Shown: positions 39,214 through 49,693, counted from the first letter of the stretch. The stretch: 64,000 nt of DNA from Vibrio gazogenes (GCF_002196515.1 NZ_CP018835.1:930001-994000); one strand, 5' to 3'. Notes: generated by a model not told the origin, from the letters alone. Translations and numbers: made by a program.

Positions 39214-40152
39214 CTAATCCATTTGCTGAATTTGAGAACGAACCCGCAGAACTTTGTTCGCGTAATCAGGGTCGGTTGCATACCCTGCCTGATGAATTCC
39301 CTCAATGAAAGAGGTCGGATTCCCCTGATGATTATTCAGTGCCGTCATATAACGTGGATTCTTTTTCAAGAAATGAACATAGTCATTGAAACTATCTTGA
39401 TATGAGTCATAAGATCGGAATGAAGCTTTTTCAACAACCGGTGTCTGGTCATAATATTCTAGGGTCTGCGTCGCCATTTTATCCCCCTGCCAGCTTCGGT
39501 CCGCTTTGATATTAAACAAGTTATGGCTGCTTCCGCGAGCATTCGCGACAACTTTAGTCCCCCAGCCTGTTTCCAGTGCGGCCTGAGCCAACAATACTGA
39601 TGCATCAACCCCCAACACGCGAGCTGCTTTTTCAGCATAAGGCTTCAATGTACGAATAAAAGATTCAGGAGAATCGAATCGACGCGGCTCCGTCATAGCA
39701 GCAGACTGATGAACATCTGTCATACTTTCCTGCTCAGAAACTTGCTGTTGATGTGCTCGGACACGAGCCAATGCCTGTAATAAAGGATCGGGTTGAGATG
39801 ATTCTTCAGCGGTTTGCGACGTCTGCCCATCAATATTGGTAGAAAGCTGCGCGACGATCATGTCTGCAAGCCCTAACCGGCCAGAAGAACTCAATTGGCT
39901 CGCCATCTGTTCATCTAACATTTCGCGGTAAAAATCTTCCGTTTTACTATGTAACAGGTCAGATTCGAAACCGGAATTCGCTTTGCGCATCGACTTGAAA
40001 AGCATCGATGTGAACACCGCCTCAAATTGTTTAGCTGCGGCAGTTAATGCTGATTTCTCACTTGTTTTATCACCGCTGACCGCTTGCTTACGCAGTTGAT
40101 CCAGTTGGGTAATATCTTGAACAAAGCCGATATCTTTTACGTCATTGACCAT
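39214..40152 (-). CDS. flgJ: Flagellar muramidase / rod assembly protein FlgJ
   Basis: A 312-residue two-domain protein: the N-terminal rod-binding domain (about 1-105, with AAKQFEAVFTSMLFKSMR) and the C-terminal glucosaminidase domain (about 160-310, with the catalytic-region motif LAQAALETGWG). It opens the peptidoglycan for rod growth. It lies 11 bases after flgI in the flgFGHIJ unit. Length and domains are normal. Confidence 0.94.
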   Translation of the reverse strand: MVNDVKDIGFVQDITQLDQLRKQAVSGDKTSEKSALTAAAKQFEAVFTSMLFKSMRKANSGFESDLLHSKTEDFYREMLDEQMASQLSSSGRLGLADMIVAQLSTNIDGQTSQTAEESSQPDPLLQALARVRAHQQQVSEQESMTDVHQSAAMTEPRRFDSPESFIRTLKPYAEKAARVLGVDASVLLAQAALETGWGTKVVANARGSSHNLFNIKADRSWQGDKMATQTLEYYDQTPVVEKASFRSYDSYQDSFNDYVHFLKKNPRYMTALNNHQGNPTSFIEGIHQAGYATDPDYANKVLRVRSQIQQMD

Positions 40153-40163
40153 CGTGCTTCCCC

Positions 40164-41255
40164 TTAAATGATAATCAGTTGGCCTTCGATCGCACCGGCT
40201 TGTTTGAGTGCCTGTAAAATAGCCATCAAGTCCGATGGCGCTGCACCGACCTCATTCACGGCACGGACGAGATCATCAAGCGTGACTCCCGTCTGGAAAT
40301 TAAACATTTTCCCTTTCTTCTCTTTCACAGAGATATCGGAATCTGGTACCACAGCCGTTTGACCATTTGCAAATGCTCCGGGCTGACTCACACCTAGTTT
40401 CTCTTTGATAGCAACAGTCATGCCACCATGTGTCACAGCAGCAGGCTTTAACCGCACATACTGACCAACCACGATCGTCCCTGTCCGCGAATTCACGATA
40501 ATTTTCGCAGAACCCACGGCGGTGTTAAATTCAAGGTTTTCAACCGCAGAAAGAAACGCGACCCGCTGTCCTGCATCTCTTGGCGCCCGGACTTGCACTG
40601 ACGTCGCGTCAATTGCTGTCGCCATTTGAGGGCCAAGAAACTGATTCACGGTATCCGCCATACGCTGGGCGGTAGTGAAATCTGAGTCAATCAGATTAAA
40701 GGTGATGTAATCACCGCGGGCAAATGGATTCGGAACTTCACGTTCCACACTGGCACCATTGGAAATGATACCGACAGTCGGGTTATTACCCACGATTTTA
40801 GAGCCATCAGCGCCATCGGCACTGAACCCACTCACCACGAGATTCCCCTGGGCAATCGCATAGACCTGACCATCCAGACCTTTGAGAAACGTCTGCATGA
40901 GTGTACCGCCCCGTAAGCTTTTGGCTGAACCAATCGAGGAAACCGTAACATCAATCGTCTGTCCCTGCTTGGAGAATGCCGGCAACTCGGCAGTAACAAT
41001 CACAGCGGCAATATTTTTAGTCTTTGGTTTTGTACCTCGCGGCAATTGAATGCCGAAATTTTGCAACATAGCATTGAAGCTTTGATCGGTAAATGGCGTC
41101 GATTCGCCGGTTCCCGGTAACCCAGTGACTAAACCATAGCCCACTAACTGGTTACTACGCACCCCGGCCACTTGTGCGACATCTTTAATTCTTGCCGCCT
41201 GTCCCGGTAAGGAAACAAACAGTGTCGCCAGCAAAAAAAGTGTTAACTTTTTCAT
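40164..41255 (-). CDS. flgI: Flagellar P-ring protein FlgI
   Basis: A 363-residue periplasmic protein with a cleavable signal peptide (about 20 residues, ending GQAA). It forms the P ring around the rod in the peptidoglycan layer. Diagnostic segments: [25 protein letters not shown] near the N-terminus (here cited only as the conserved start) and the C-terminal [15 protein letters not shown]. Complete and full length. Confidence 0.95.
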   Translation of the reverse strand: MKKLTLFLLATLFVSLPGQAARIKDVAQVAGVRSNQLVGYGLVTGLPGTGESTPFTDQSFNAMLQNFGIQLPRGTKPKTKNIAAVIVTAELPAFSKQGQTIDVTVSSIGSAKSLRGGTLMQTFLKGLDGQVYAIAQGNLVVSGFSADGADGSKIVGNNPTVGIISNGASVEREVPNPFARGDYITFNLIDSDFTTAQRMADTVNQFLGPQMATAIDATSVQVRAPRDAGQRVAFLSAVENLEFNTAVGSAKIIVNSRTGTIVVGQYVRLKPAAVTHGGMTVAIKEKLGVSQPGAFANGQTAVVPDSDISVKEKKGKMFNFQTGVTLDDLVRAVNEVGAAPSDLMAILQALKQAGAIEGQLIII

Positions 41256-41325
41256 TCAATTTACCTTGTGCTTCGCTACTATACACGTCGTCTTCTATGC
41301 CAAAAAAACGACGTTTAAACTTATC

Positions 41326-42108
41326 CTATAGAGCAATATTGAAAAATCGTGCCAAAAAGCCAGGTTCTTGCATATCTTGATTGGTTCCTGTACCTGAATA
41401 TTGAATTCGGGCATTCGAAATCCGATTCGATGAAATGGTATTATCAAAGTCAATGTCATCCGGACGAACCGTACCACTTAAACGAATATATTCATCACCC
41501 GTGTTCAATGTCAGCCACTTTTCACCGCGAATGACCAGGTTCCCATTGGCAAGCACATCGATGACTTCAACCGTGATTGAACCGGAAATGCTATTACTTT
41601 GGTTAGCTGCGGCACTGCCAGAGAATTTATTATCGTTGCCAAGTTTGTATGAAAAGTTGTAGTCCCCGATTTTCATTTCCTGACCACCCACTTCCAATGG
41701 ATCCATCGAGGCATCATTCTTTTTCGATAAATCGGCATCCGCACTTTTTGCGGCTTTGGTGCTTTCATTCAAGGTTACGGTGATAATGTCACCGACTTGT
41801 CTGGGCTTTGAATCATTATATAAGCTCGTCGCAGCACTGAGATTAAACAAAGAACCGGTTTCTGCGGCATAATGCTTCGGACGTTGATTGGGATGGATCG
41901 GTGCCCAGGCTGGATCATCGGCAACCGGATCTGCACGTCGGGTTAATCCATCCAGCAATCCCTGACCACTTGTATCTTCAGATTTATCGCCTTCAACTGC
42001 ATCAACCAACGTTGTGCCACTCTCATCTTGCTCTTCCGTCGTTCCCTGTGGCATGAGCGAGCAGCCCGATAAAAAACAGATGAATCCCAAAATGAATAAG
42101 CGCTTCAT
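41326..42108 (-). CDS. flgH: Flagellar L-ring lipoprotein FlgH
   Basis: A 260-residue outer-membrane lipoprotein with lipobox LSGC (Cys16) that forms the L ring. The conserved [12 protein letters not shown] and [14 protein letters not shown] segments, and [18 protein letters not shown] near the C-terminus, are typical of the family. 24 bases after flgG. Confidence 0.95.
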   Translation of the reverse strand: MKRLFILGFICFLSGCSLMPQGTTEEQDESGTTLVDAVEGDKSEDTSGQGLLDGLTRRADPVADDPAWAPIHPNQRPKHYAAETGSLFNLSAATSLYNDSKPRQVGDIITVTLNESTKAAKSADADLSKKNDASMDPLEVGGQEMKIGDYNFSYKLGNDNKFSGSAAANQSNSISGSITVEVIDVLANGNLVIRGEKWLTLNTGDEYIRLSGTVRPDDIDFDNTISSNRISNARIQYSGTGTNQDMQEPGFLARFFNIAL

Positions 42109-42132
42109 CGAATACCTCTCATATCATCCCAA

Positions 42133-42921
42133 TTAGAGCTGCTGGTTTACGTAGCTCATCATTTTATCTACCGCAGAAATGACTTTGGAGTTCATCTCAT
42201 ACACCCGCTGCGCTTCGATCAGATTGACTAATTCTTCAGTGACATTCACATTTGAACTTTCCAACATCGACTGACGGATATTTCCCAAACCATCTAATCC
42301 AGGCACCCCTTCTTGCGGATCACCACTAGCACCGGTAGGTAAATATAAGTTCTGGCCGACAGGCTCCAGACCACCGGGGTTAATAAAATCCACCGTCGTA
42401 ATCTGACCAATCACCTGATTATTTTGCTGGCCTCGGATCCGAACAGAGACCTGCCCGTCATTGCCGACTGTCACTGAGACAGCATCTTGTGGCACCACGA
42501 TTTCAGGTTGTAATGGGTAGCCGGAACCGGATGTGACAATCGTTCCCTCAGCATTTAAGGTAAACTGTCCGTTCCGAGAATAACCCATATTGCCGTCAGG
42601 CATCATGATCTGAAAGAACCCGTCGCCTTCAATCATCATATCCATACTGTTATTGGTTGTTTGCACATTCCCGTTGGTATGAACTTTCTGAGTCGCTACA
42701 ACTTTAGAGCCGGCACCGAGCATCAACCCGCTTGGCAGTTCAGTGTTCTGCGAAGACTGACCACCGGGTTGATTGATATTCTGATAAAAAAGATCTTCAA
42801 ACACAGCCCGGCTTTTTTTAAAGCCGACTGTGGAAGCGTTCGCAAGGTTGTTCGAAATCGTCGCAATATTAGTCTGCTGCGCATCTAAACCTGTTTTACT
42901 TACCCATAGAGCTGGATGCAT
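42133..42921 (-). CDS. flgG: Flagellar distal rod protein FlgG
   Basis: A 262-residue rod protein. N-terminal signature QTNIATISNNLANASTVGFK and C-terminal NVTEELVNLIEAQRVYEMN are diagnostic; the length is the usual one. No signal peptide, exported through the flagellar channel. It follows flgF after 19 bases. Confidence 0.96.
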   Translation of the reverse strand: MHPALWVSKTGLDAQQTNIATISNNLANASTVGFKKSRAVFEDLFYQNINQPGGQSSQNTELPSGLMLGAGSKVVATQKVHTNGNVQTTNNSMDMMIEGDGFFQIMMPDGNMGYSRNGQFTLNAEGTIVTSGSGYPLQPEIVVPQDAVSVTVGNDGQVSVRIRGQQNNQVIGQITTVDFINPGGLEPVGQNLYLPTGASGDPQEGVPGLDGLGNIRQSMLESSNVNVTEELVNLIEAQRVYEMNSKVISAVDKMMSYVNQQL

Positions 42922-42940
42922 GTTCTTCTCCTCTCACTCA

Positions 42941-43690
42941 TTAACCGGTGCGCAACAGAGAGTTGGACGCTTTATCCATTTCTTCTGCTGTACTCATCAT
43001 TTTGACTTGCATTTCAAACTGACGCTGTAGATCAATGAGATTGGTCATTTCTCCAACAGCATTGACATTGCTTCCTTCCAGAGCACCAGTCAGTAAAGTC
43101 ACACCCGCATCTGCATTGAATGCGGTATTCGGTTCTTTGGCCCGAAACAAGCCGACTGAATCTTTGTATAACGAACGATTATCAGGGCGAACCAGTTTAA
43201 TTCGTCCGACAACTTCGAGAGCATCCGCTGGTGCACCTTGAGGAATGACGGACACGGTACCATCCTTACCGATCTCAATTTTACTCAGTGGAATCGGCAA
43301 GGTAATCGGTGCATCATTATCACCCAAAACCAGATGCCCACCGCCACTTGTGAGTAAACCATTGACATCAATCTGGAAGTTTCCGTTGCGGGTCAGGCCT
43401 TCTGTACCTGTATCATCCAGCACCGAAATCCATCCATCACCCTGAATGGTGACATCCAAATCTCTGCCTGTAGTCATGACGCTGCCTTGAGCAAAATTAT
43501 TTCCCGGACGCTCCGTCATATTGAATACGCGAGTTGGTAGCCCGTCACCGTAACTCTGCATCGCACGAGCTTGGGCGAGATCAGCCCGAAAGCCAGTCGT
43601 ACTCACATTGGCCAAGTTGTTCGCTCTGAGCTGCATTTCCTGCATATTCTGCTTTGCGCCACTCATTGCCAGAAACAATGCACGGTCCAT
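42941..43690 (-). CDS. flgF: Flagellar proximal rod protein FlgF
   Basis: A 249-residue rod protein with the N-terminal RANNLANVSTTGFRADL signature and the C-terminal EMTNLIDLQRQFEMQ motif. First gene of the flgFGHIJ unit; a sigma-54-like promoter lies 36-52 bases upstream in the gap after flgE, so it can be transcribed separately from flgBCDE. Confidence 0.95.
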   Translation of the reverse strand: MDRALFLAMSGAKQNMQEMQLRANNLANVSTTGFRADLAQARAMQSYGDGLPTRVFNMTERPGNNFAQGSVMTTGRDLDVTIQGDGWISVLDDTGTEGLTRNGNFQIDVNGLLTSGGGHLVLGDNDAPITLPIPLSKIEIGKDGTVSVIPQGAPADALEVVGRIKLVRPDNRSLYKDSVGLFRAKEPNTAFNADAGVTLLTGALEGSNVNAVGEMTNLIDLQRQFEMQVKMMSTAEEMDKASNSLLRTG

Positions 43691-43725
43691 AATTTACTCC
43701 TATCATCGCCATACGATAGGTATAA

Positions 43726-43742
43726 AGCAATAGGTATGCCAA
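43726..43742 (-). promoter_or_regulatory. Sigma-54-like promoter of flgFGHIJ
   Basis: Minus strand TTGGCATACCTATTGCT, differing from the consensus TTGGCACG-N4-TTGCT only at two positions of the -24 block's edge. Confidence 0.75.
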
Positions 43743-43922
43743 CTTGCAATATCTATGTAAATCAGATAATTAGCAGCACAAATTAAAACAGAGAGGCTAT
43801 TTTTGCCGCAAGATTGCCGGAGGGAGGAAAAAGTCAGACCGACGTTGCCGTCGGTCTGAGTCAAACGTTACTAGGGGCTGTTGACCGTTCGTGGTTGAAT
43901 GTTGTTCAACCTAAGTCCCCAA

Positions 43923-45227
43923 TTAGCGGATTTGTAGAATCGTCTGTTGGGTCTGATTATGGACTTCTAATGCACGGGAGTTTGCTTGGAAATTCCGTTG
44001 TGCGGAAATCAAATCAACCAACTCTTGGGTCATATCAATATTGGATTGCTCTAACGTCCCACTATTAATTGTCCCAAATGAACCTTTATTGGATTCACCC
44101 CAGATCTTATCCCCTGAAGCATTAGTCGAATCCCACTGAGTCCCGCCTTTCTTATCTAGCCCTTGTTCATTCGGAACCCGGACTAAAGCAACACGACCCA
44201 AGGTCACATTCTCACCGTTTGAGTATGTACCAAGAATACTACCTTCTTCATTGACATCGACTTTGGTTAAAAATCCGGTTGTCGCGCCATCTTCATCAAA
44301 CTTAGTCAGCTCAAATGGTGCCGCAAACTGGGTTGAAGAATCCAGACCGAATGAAAGCACTTGGTTGATATCCGCACCGTTGAGGTTGATTGGATTCGCG
44401 CCGGCACCTAACGGTTCAGATACAACATTTTGTCCATTGTTTATACTCGCCAAAGTCCCGTCATTATTAAATTTCAAGGTATGACCGACATGTCCTGTTG
44501 GGGTCGTTGCATCACCACCGACAATATTGATTGGTTTTTCCCCAGCAGAATCGGTCATCGTATAATAGACCTGCCAAGTATTAGGCTGAGTCTGATCCTT
44601 GAGGTAATAAGTCGTCATTTTGTAGGCTTGCCCCATCGAGTCATAGATCGTCGATGAAGTCGAACGGTTATATGTCTCCGGGTCTTCGAAATCGAACAGT
44701 GCAGGATCTTTCAAGTCACCGTTTGCCGGCAAGTTAACACCGACATCAATATTGGAGGTCTGCTTCGGTTTACCGAACTCAGCCGGGATATTGATCGGTG
44801 ATGCCTCATAAGACAATACATCACCGGTATCGGGATTCACGTTATAACCGAGTAGGTATTCGTCATTCGAAGTGACTAAATAATTATCATGGTTAATGTG
44901 AAAAGCACCGTTACGTGTCAACTCATTCTGTTGTGGTACCAGACGATCTTTTGCTACAGAGAAAAAGCCGGTCCCGGAAATCCGCAAGTCCATAGGGTTG
45001 TTGGTATAAATACTCGACCCTTCATGAAACTGTTGAGCAACCTTGTTGACCTGAACCCCTTTCCCCGGCGTTGTTTTCGCATTGGTAAACAATGAATTTG
45101 AATATACATCACCAAACTCTGCACGCGATTCTTTAAAACCATAGGTATTCGCGTTGGCAATATTATTACTGGTGGTATTGAGGTCAAGTTGAGCGGCCGA
45201 TAAACCACTTAATGATACATATGACAT
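43923..45227 (-). CDS. flgE: Flagellar hook protein FlgE
   Basis: A 434-residue hook subunit. The N-terminal TTSNNIANANTYGFKESRAE and C-terminal DMTQELVDLISAQRNFQ segments form the D0 core; the D1/D2 region in between is of vibrio type. The last gene of flgBCDE, 27 bases after flgD; a 232-bp gap with a promoter separates it from flgF. Confidence 0.95.
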   Translation of the reverse strand: MSYVSLSGLSAAQLDLNTTSNNIANANTYGFKESRAEFGDVYSNSLFTNAKTTPGKGVQVNKVAQQFHEGSSIYTNNPMDLRISGTGFFSVAKDRLVPQQNELTRNGAFHINHDNYLVTSNDEYLLGYNVNPDTGDVLSYEASPINIPAEFGKPKQTSNIDVGVNLPANGDLKDPALFDFEDPETYNRSTSSTIYDSMGQAYKMTTYYLKDQTQPNTWQVYYTMTDSAGEKPINIVGGDATTPTGHVGHTLKFNNDGTLASINNGQNVVSEPLGAGANPINLNGADINQVLSFGLDSSTQFAAPFELTKFDEDGATTGFLTKVDVNEEGSILGTYSNGENVTLGRVALVRVPNEQGLDKKGGTQWDSTNASGDKIWGESNKGSFGTINSGTLEQSNIDMTQELVDLISAQRNFQANSRALEVHNQTQQTILQIR

Positions 45228-45254
45228 CCTGAATTCTCCTATCTAGCTAGCGTA

Positions 45255-45965
45255 TTACGCTTTGCCTACTTCCAGTACCTCAGCAAGTCGAACTGGCGAA
45301 TCAAAGCCAGCCAGATTGAGTAGTACGTTACCATCACCTTTGCCAAGAAGAACGCTGTTGACGTTTGCATAAGTTGAAACATCAAATTCTTTGCTCTTTC
45401 CGTCTACGAGACCTGAAGCTTTAACTTTATATTTGCCTCCCGGTAAAGGGTTGCCGCTTTGATCTTTGCCGTCCCATTCGATCCGGTTATCACCGCCTGG
45501 TTTTGCCCCGACATCAAATGTTCTTACTAGCTGTCCGGCAGCATCTTCAATCCGGACAAGTAAATTATCGACAGACGCAGGAAGCTTCACCATTGCCGCC
45601 ATATTGCCTTGATCTTTCTTCACACCGCTGGCCCCGGGAACCAGTACGTCACGACCGACTAATGAAGAGGCCTGCAACGCTTGATTCGACGTCATCGAAG
45701 AGTTGAGACTCTCAAACTGAGTGTTCATCTTCCCGATACCATCAACCGTCGCAAATGATGCCATTTGAGCAATCATCTGATCATTACTGACCGGCTTAAA
45801 TGGATCTTGCTGTGACAGCTGTTTAGTGAGCAGTGACAAAAAGTCTTCCTGTTTCAGATCCTGTTTACCAGTGACCTCATCAGGCTTTTTTTGCTCTTGA
45901 AGTTTCTTGAGTTGATCGATATAGGACAAACTGCCATTTTGACCAACATTATCTATTCCGGCCAT
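45255..45965 (-). CDS. flgD: Hook assembly scaffolding protein FlgD
   Basis: A 236-residue hook cap. The conserved KQDLKQEDFLSLLTKQLSQQ-type N-terminal stretch with FKPVSNDQMIAQMASF, followed by two beta domains (FlgD Ig-like, Tudor-like) between about residues 105 and 215. It lies 17 bases after flgC. Confidence 0.95.
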   Translation of the reverse strand: MAGIDNVGQNGSLSYIDQLKKLQEQKKPDEVTGKQDLKQEDFLSLLTKQLSQQDPFKPVSNDQMIAQMASFATVDGIGKMNTQFESLNSSMTSNQALQASSLVGRDVLVPGASGVKKDQGNMAAMVKLPASVDNLLVRIEDAAGQLVRTFDVGAKPGGDNRIEWDGKDQSGNPLPGGKYKVKASGLVDGKSKEFDVSTYANVNSVLLGKGDGNVLLNLAGFDSPVRLAEVLEVGKA

Positions 45966-45982
45966 ATGTTATCTCCTATACC

Positions 45983-46399
45983 TCACTGACCCATCTGCAA
46001 TGTTCTGAGCAACATCTGCTTACTCGCTTCAGCCAACTGAACATTGGTTTCATATGCTCGTGAAGCTGAAATCATATTTGCCATTTCTTCCATCACATTC
46101 ACATTCGGCTTATAAATATAACCATCTGCATTTGCCAGAGGATGGTCAGGGTTATATTCCGCAACTAATGGTTTATTACTTTCCAAGACCCCTAAGACTT
46201 TCACCGGTACGGTATAGTCATCTTTCGATTTTGCACGGTTTAACTCAGCGGCAAATATCGGATGACGCGCCTTATAAGTATCCTTTGCAGAACTACTCAC
46301 ACTATCAGCATTCGCCAGATTGCTTGAGGTGGTATTTAGACGAACAGATTCAGCACTCATGGCAGAACCTGTAACATTGAATACGTTAAATAGACTCAT
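45983..46399 (-). CDS. flgC: Flagellar proximal rod protein FlgC
   Basis: A 138-residue rod protein with the N-terminal TTSSNLANADSVSS and the C-terminal VMEEMANMISASRAYETN motifs. Five bases downstream of flgB. Confidence 0.96.
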   Translation of the reverse strand: MSLFNVFNVTGSAMSAESVRLNTTSSNLANADSVSSSAKDTYKARHPIFAAELNRAKSKDDYTVPVKVLGVLESNKPLVAEYNPDHPLANADGYIYKPNVNVMEEMANMISASRAYETNVQLAEASKQMLLRTLQMGQ

Positions 46400-46404
46400 C
46401 TAAT

Positions 46405-46800
46405 TTACTCCCCTTTAATCGCTTTGGTCATTCCTTTGAACTTTCCACCCAGAAAGTCAAGGGATGCCTGATGACGAAGCTGATTTTGCATAAAAAGATT
46501 TCGCTCTAAATCGACATCAACCGTATTGCCGTCTCCGGTATCTGGTTGTGTCGGGATGCGGTAAAGCTCTTCCCCTATCACTGCCATGGAGGCAGGAATA
46601 TGCCGTCCATTGGTACGAGTCAGACTAATACTTGCCCCCGAACTTGCCGCTTGTAATGCTTTGTCAAAATCTAAAGCTTTGGCCTTATATCCCGGCGTAT
46701 TCGCTTGTGCGATATTACTGGAAATCATTTCTGCATTACGCTCACGGACACCGACTGTGTACTGGTGAATGCCTAACGCTTTATCAAATGAGATTGCCAT
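46405..46800 (-). CDS. flgB: Flagellar proximal rod protein FlgB
   Basis: A 131-residue rod protein, first gene of the flgBCDE unit. Conserved AEMISSNIAQANTPGYKAK region and the NLFMQNQLRHQASLDFL C-terminal part are present. A good sigma-54-like promoter lies 45-61 bases upstream. Confidence 0.95.
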   Translation of the reverse strand: MAISFDKALGIHQYTVGVRERNAEMISSNIAQANTPGYKAKALDFDKALQAASSGASISLTRTNGRHIPASMAVIGEELYRIPTQPDTGDGNTVDVDLERNLFMQNQLRHQASLDFLGGKFKGMTKAIKGE

Positions 46801-46844
46801 ATACGCCTCTTCATGGATATATTGATTGCCACACCATAACTTTT

Positions 46845-46861
46845 AGCAATTTGTGTACCAA
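46845..46861 (-). promoter_or_regulatory. Sigma-54-like promoter of flgBCDE
   Basis: Minus strand TTGGTACACAAATTGCT: GG and GC 10 bases apart, with -12 block TTGCT exact and one mismatch in the core of the -24 block. Confidence 0.72.
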
Positions 46862-46995
46862 CTTTAACTTTTACTGCTCATCCTAAGATAATCATAGTGA
46901 ACATAGCATCACTTTACTTCATCATGACTTTAACGATTACCTTTAACCTAAAACACACGCAAATTTCAGACCAATACTGTGGTAGTAGAAAAGAA

Positions 46996-47016
46996 AAACC
47001 CGGCAATGCCGGGTTT
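46996..47016 (-). terminator. Terminator downstream of cheR
   Basis: A 9-bp stem AAACCCGGC / GCCGGGTTT with an AAT loop, followed on the minus strand by TTTTC. Confidence 0.85.
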
Positions 47017-47035
47017 AAAAAGAGAATGAAGCTAT

Positions 47036-47863
47036 TTATTTAAGCTTATAGATAATGCCGGGGTTACATCGCACCATCTCAAAACGGTCCGTCAGGCCGG
47101 TTAACGATTCTGAAGCTCCCAATAACAAATATCCGTTCGGATTCAAGCTATTAGCCATTTGATTGAGAACTTTCGATTTCATATCCGCTGAGAAATAAAT
47201 CAAGACATTTCGACAGAAGATAATGTCAAACTTACCCAGCATTGAATAACTTTCCATCAAATTCTGAGGTTTAAAGCTCACCAAACGTTTCACATTATCT
47301 TTGATTTTCATTCTGCCGTCTCCGGCATCTTCAAAGAAATTGCGGCGGCGCTCTGGGGATAGACCACGTCCCAGCGCAAGACTATCGTAACTACCGATAC
47401 GGCAAATATCTAACATTGTTGAAGAGATATCTGTCGCGGTAATCGAACAATTTGTTAATAATCCAGGTTTTTTCTGCTGCGTTTCTAGAATCGTCATCGC
47501 AATCGAATAAGGTTCTTGGCCAGAAGAGCTCGCTGCAGACCAAATTTTAATCGGCCTGCGATTCGCTGCTAATTCAGGGAGCAGCCGTTCTGATAAGACT
47601 GTAAAGGGGTAACTATCACGAAACCACAAGGTTTCATTCGTTGTCATGGCATCGACAGCCGCAATTCTTAGATCTCGACTAACACCTCTCACGACTTCTT
47701 TCAGTAATGTCGATAAAGAATCCATCTTAAATTTTGTAACTAATGGGCTAAGACGGCTTCGAACTAGATATTGCTTACTATCCCCAAGTACAATCCCACA
47801 TTGAGACTCTAAAAAGCGGCAAAAATCTTTATATTCTTGTTCGCTGATTGTTATTGCAGTCAT
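47036..47863 (-). CDS. cheR: Chemotaxis protein methyltransferase CheR
   Basis: A 275-residue SAM-dependent methyltransferase that methylates glutamates on chemoreceptors. The N-terminal helical domain (about 1-75) is followed by the SAM fold with KIWSAASSSGQEPYS (motif I, here AASSSGQ) and FDIIFCRNVLIYF. It overlaps cheV by four bases, suggesting coupled translation. The CheV-CheR pair beside the flg operon is the vibrio layout. Confidence 0.95.
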   Translation of the reverse strand: MTAITISEQEYKDFCRFLESQCGIVLGDSKQYLVRSRLSPLVTKFKMDSLSTLLKEVVRGVSRDLRIAAVDAMTTNETLWFRDSYPFTVLSERLLPELAANRRPIKIWSAASSSGQEPYSIAMTILETQQKKPGLLTNCSITATDISSTMLDICRIGSYDSLALGRGLSPERRRNFFEDAGDGRMKIKDNVKRLVSFKPQNLMESYSMLGKFDIIFCRNVLIYFSADMKSKVLNQMANSLNPNGYLLLGASESLTGLTDRFEMVRCNPGIIYKLK

Positions 47864-48813
47864 TCACTTCTCTTTAGCTCAGTGTCAACCAATGCAGCTT
47901 TTACCGCATTACCAAGTTCATCAGGATTAAACTTCGCGATGAATGTATTCGCACCTACTCTTTCTACCATAGCCTGGTTAAATACACCACTTAATGATGA
48001 GTGGAGAATAACATAAAGGTCTTTCAGTTTTGGATTACGCCGAATTTCAGCGGTAAGTGTATACCCATCCATCTCAGGCATTTCGATATCTGAAATAACT
48101 AAGGAAATATGGTTATAGATATTATCCGTGTCAGAAAGCTCAACCAATTTATCATAAGCTTCCTTACCATCTTTTACCGCAATCACTTCAAACCCGATAG
48201 ACTCCACTGCACGCTGTACCTGCTTACGGGCAACCGTTGAATCATCGGCAATCAAGATGCGACGAACAAATTCCTGTTCCTTATTTTCTTCGGCATGGGC
48301 AATTTCTTCTGCAATGGTTGAATCCATCGTTTCATCAACCGGCGCAATTTCCGCTAAGATTTTCTCAACGTCAATAATTTCAACCAGTTCGTTCTCAATA
48401 TTGGTGACTGCCGTCAGATAATTTGCTTTCCCGGCCCCTTCAGGCGGAGGTAGAATCTCTTCCCAGCGCATATTGACGATACGTTCAACCGAAGCAACAA
48501 GAAACGCTTGAATGGTCCGGTTAAACTCAGCAATAACGACAAAACTTTTCTCAACATCAGTCGTTGCCCGACCACCTATCGCTAAGCTTAAATCAATGAC
48601 AGATACGGTTTGTCCACGAATGTGGGCAACCCCTTTTACTAAACGATGTAGATTTGGCATTGCAGTCAGCTTTGGGCACTGCAACACTTCTTTTACTTTA
48701 AATACATTAATGCCGTAACGCTGGCGACCATTCAACCGGAATGTCAACAATTCTAAGCGGTTCTGCCCAACGAGTTGTGTACGCTGATTCACAGAATCAA
48801 GAATACCCGTCAT
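47860..48813 (-). CDS. cheV: Chemotaxis coupling protein CheV (CheW-REC)
   Basis: A 317-residue fusion: an N-terminal CheW domain (about 20-160; LLTFRL, VFKVKEVL, VAHIRGQ, VSVIDL) that couples receptors to CheA, and a C-terminal receiver domain (about 190-310) with the phosphoacceptor Asp in LVISDIEMPEMDG and the conserved Lys in IAKF. The start at 48813 was preferred over 48834 because it gives the usual N-terminus. Divergent from flgA. Confidence 0.93.
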   Translation of the reverse strand: MTGILDSVNQRTQLVGQNRLELLTFRLNGRQRYGINVFKVKEVLQCPKLTAMPNLHRLVKGVAHIRGQTVSVIDLSLAIGGRATTDVEKSFVVIAEFNRTIQAFLVASVERIVNMRWEEILPPPEGAGKANYLTAVTNIENELVEIIDVEKILAEIAPVDETMDSTIAEEIAHAEENKEQEFVRRILIADDSTVARKQVQRAVESIGFEVIAVKDGKEAYDKLVELSDTDNIYNHISLVISDIEMPEMDGYTLTAEIRRNPKLKDLYVILHSSLSGVFNQAMVERVGANTFIAKFNPDELGNAVKAALVDTELKRSE

Positions 48814-48897
48814 AACCCCATCTCCATCTCTCAAACTTTTTCTGTAAAAAAGTGATAGTCTACAACAAGCGATGAATAAATTAAGGGAACCAGAATC

Positions 48898-49641
48898 ATG
48901 TTCAAGAAACTGTGTCTATCCCCTCTGCCTTTTACTAAGTGTAGAGCTTTCTTTAAACTTTTTTATAGCATTATCGTCATTTTATCTGTTTTCTTTAATA
49001 TTTCGACTCAGGCAGCAACTCAAGAACAAATTGATCACATTAGAGAAACCGCAGAGAAATACGCTACCACTGTTATCGAGCATCCAACAGGCGGGAAAAT
49101 TGTTGCCACAGCGGCACCTCTTGATAATCGGATACAAGCATCCGATTGTCCAACAGGATTAAAGGCTTTTTCCTCATCAAGAAATGGTTCTGCAAGCCAT
49201 ATCACTGTTCTTGTTGAATGTCCGACAGATAATTGGCGGATCTATGTACCAGTTCGATTGAATATCACAGTTCCTGCCGTGCTTGCTGCCACCCCGCTAA
49301 ATCGAGGACAAATCATTACTCAACAAGATGTTAGTTTGGGTATGGTAGATCTGCTTCGCTTCCGACAGCAAGGATTTTCGACAATTGATCAAGTGATCGG
49401 AGCAAAAGTTAAAAGAAATATTCCACTAAACGATGTCATTAGTGACCGAGATATTTGTATTGTCTGTCGTAATGAAACCGTGACAATCAAAGCAATTAAG
49501 AATGGGTTGTCTATTATCACACAAGGCACAGCGCTATCAGACGGTGATCTGGGAGAACAAATTCGGGTGAAAAACGATAAATCCAACCGAATCATTGATG
49601 CTCAAGTCTCCGGAATCGGTGAAGTGACCGTCCGGTTTTAA
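48898..49641 (+). CDS. flgA: Flagellar P-ring chaperone FlgA
   Basis: A 247-residue periplasmic chaperone for FlgI assembly, with a long N-terminal signal region (basic, then hydrophobic about 22-38). The C-terminal SAF-like domain (about 120-200) and the tail NRIIDAQVSGIGEVTVRF are characteristic. AAGGG lies upstream of the ATG. First gene of flgA-flgM-flgN on the plus strand, divergent from cheV. Confidence 0.92.
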   Translation: MFKKLCLSPLPFTKCRAFFKLFYSIIVILSVFFNISTQAATQEQIDHIRETAEKYATTVIEHPTGGKIVATAAPLDNRIQASDCPTGLKAFSSSRNGSASHITVLVECPTDNWRIYVPVRLNITVPAVLAATPLNRGQIITQQDVSLGMVDLLRFRQQGFSTIDQVIGAKVKRNIPLNDVISDRDICIVCRNETVTIKAIKNGLSIITQGTALSDGDLGEQIRVKNDKSNRIIDAQVSGIGEVTVRF

Positions 49642-49676
49642 CATTTCTAACCATACCGCATAAAAAAACATCATTT

Positions 49677-49693
49677 TTGGCAAAGAAAATGCT
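49677..49693 (+). promoter_or_regulatory. Sigma-54-like element upstream of flgM
   Basis: TTGGCAAAGAAAATGCT has GG and GC exactly 10 bases apart and five of seven -24 positions. It overlaps the start of the sigma-28-like element that follows. Confidence 0.5.
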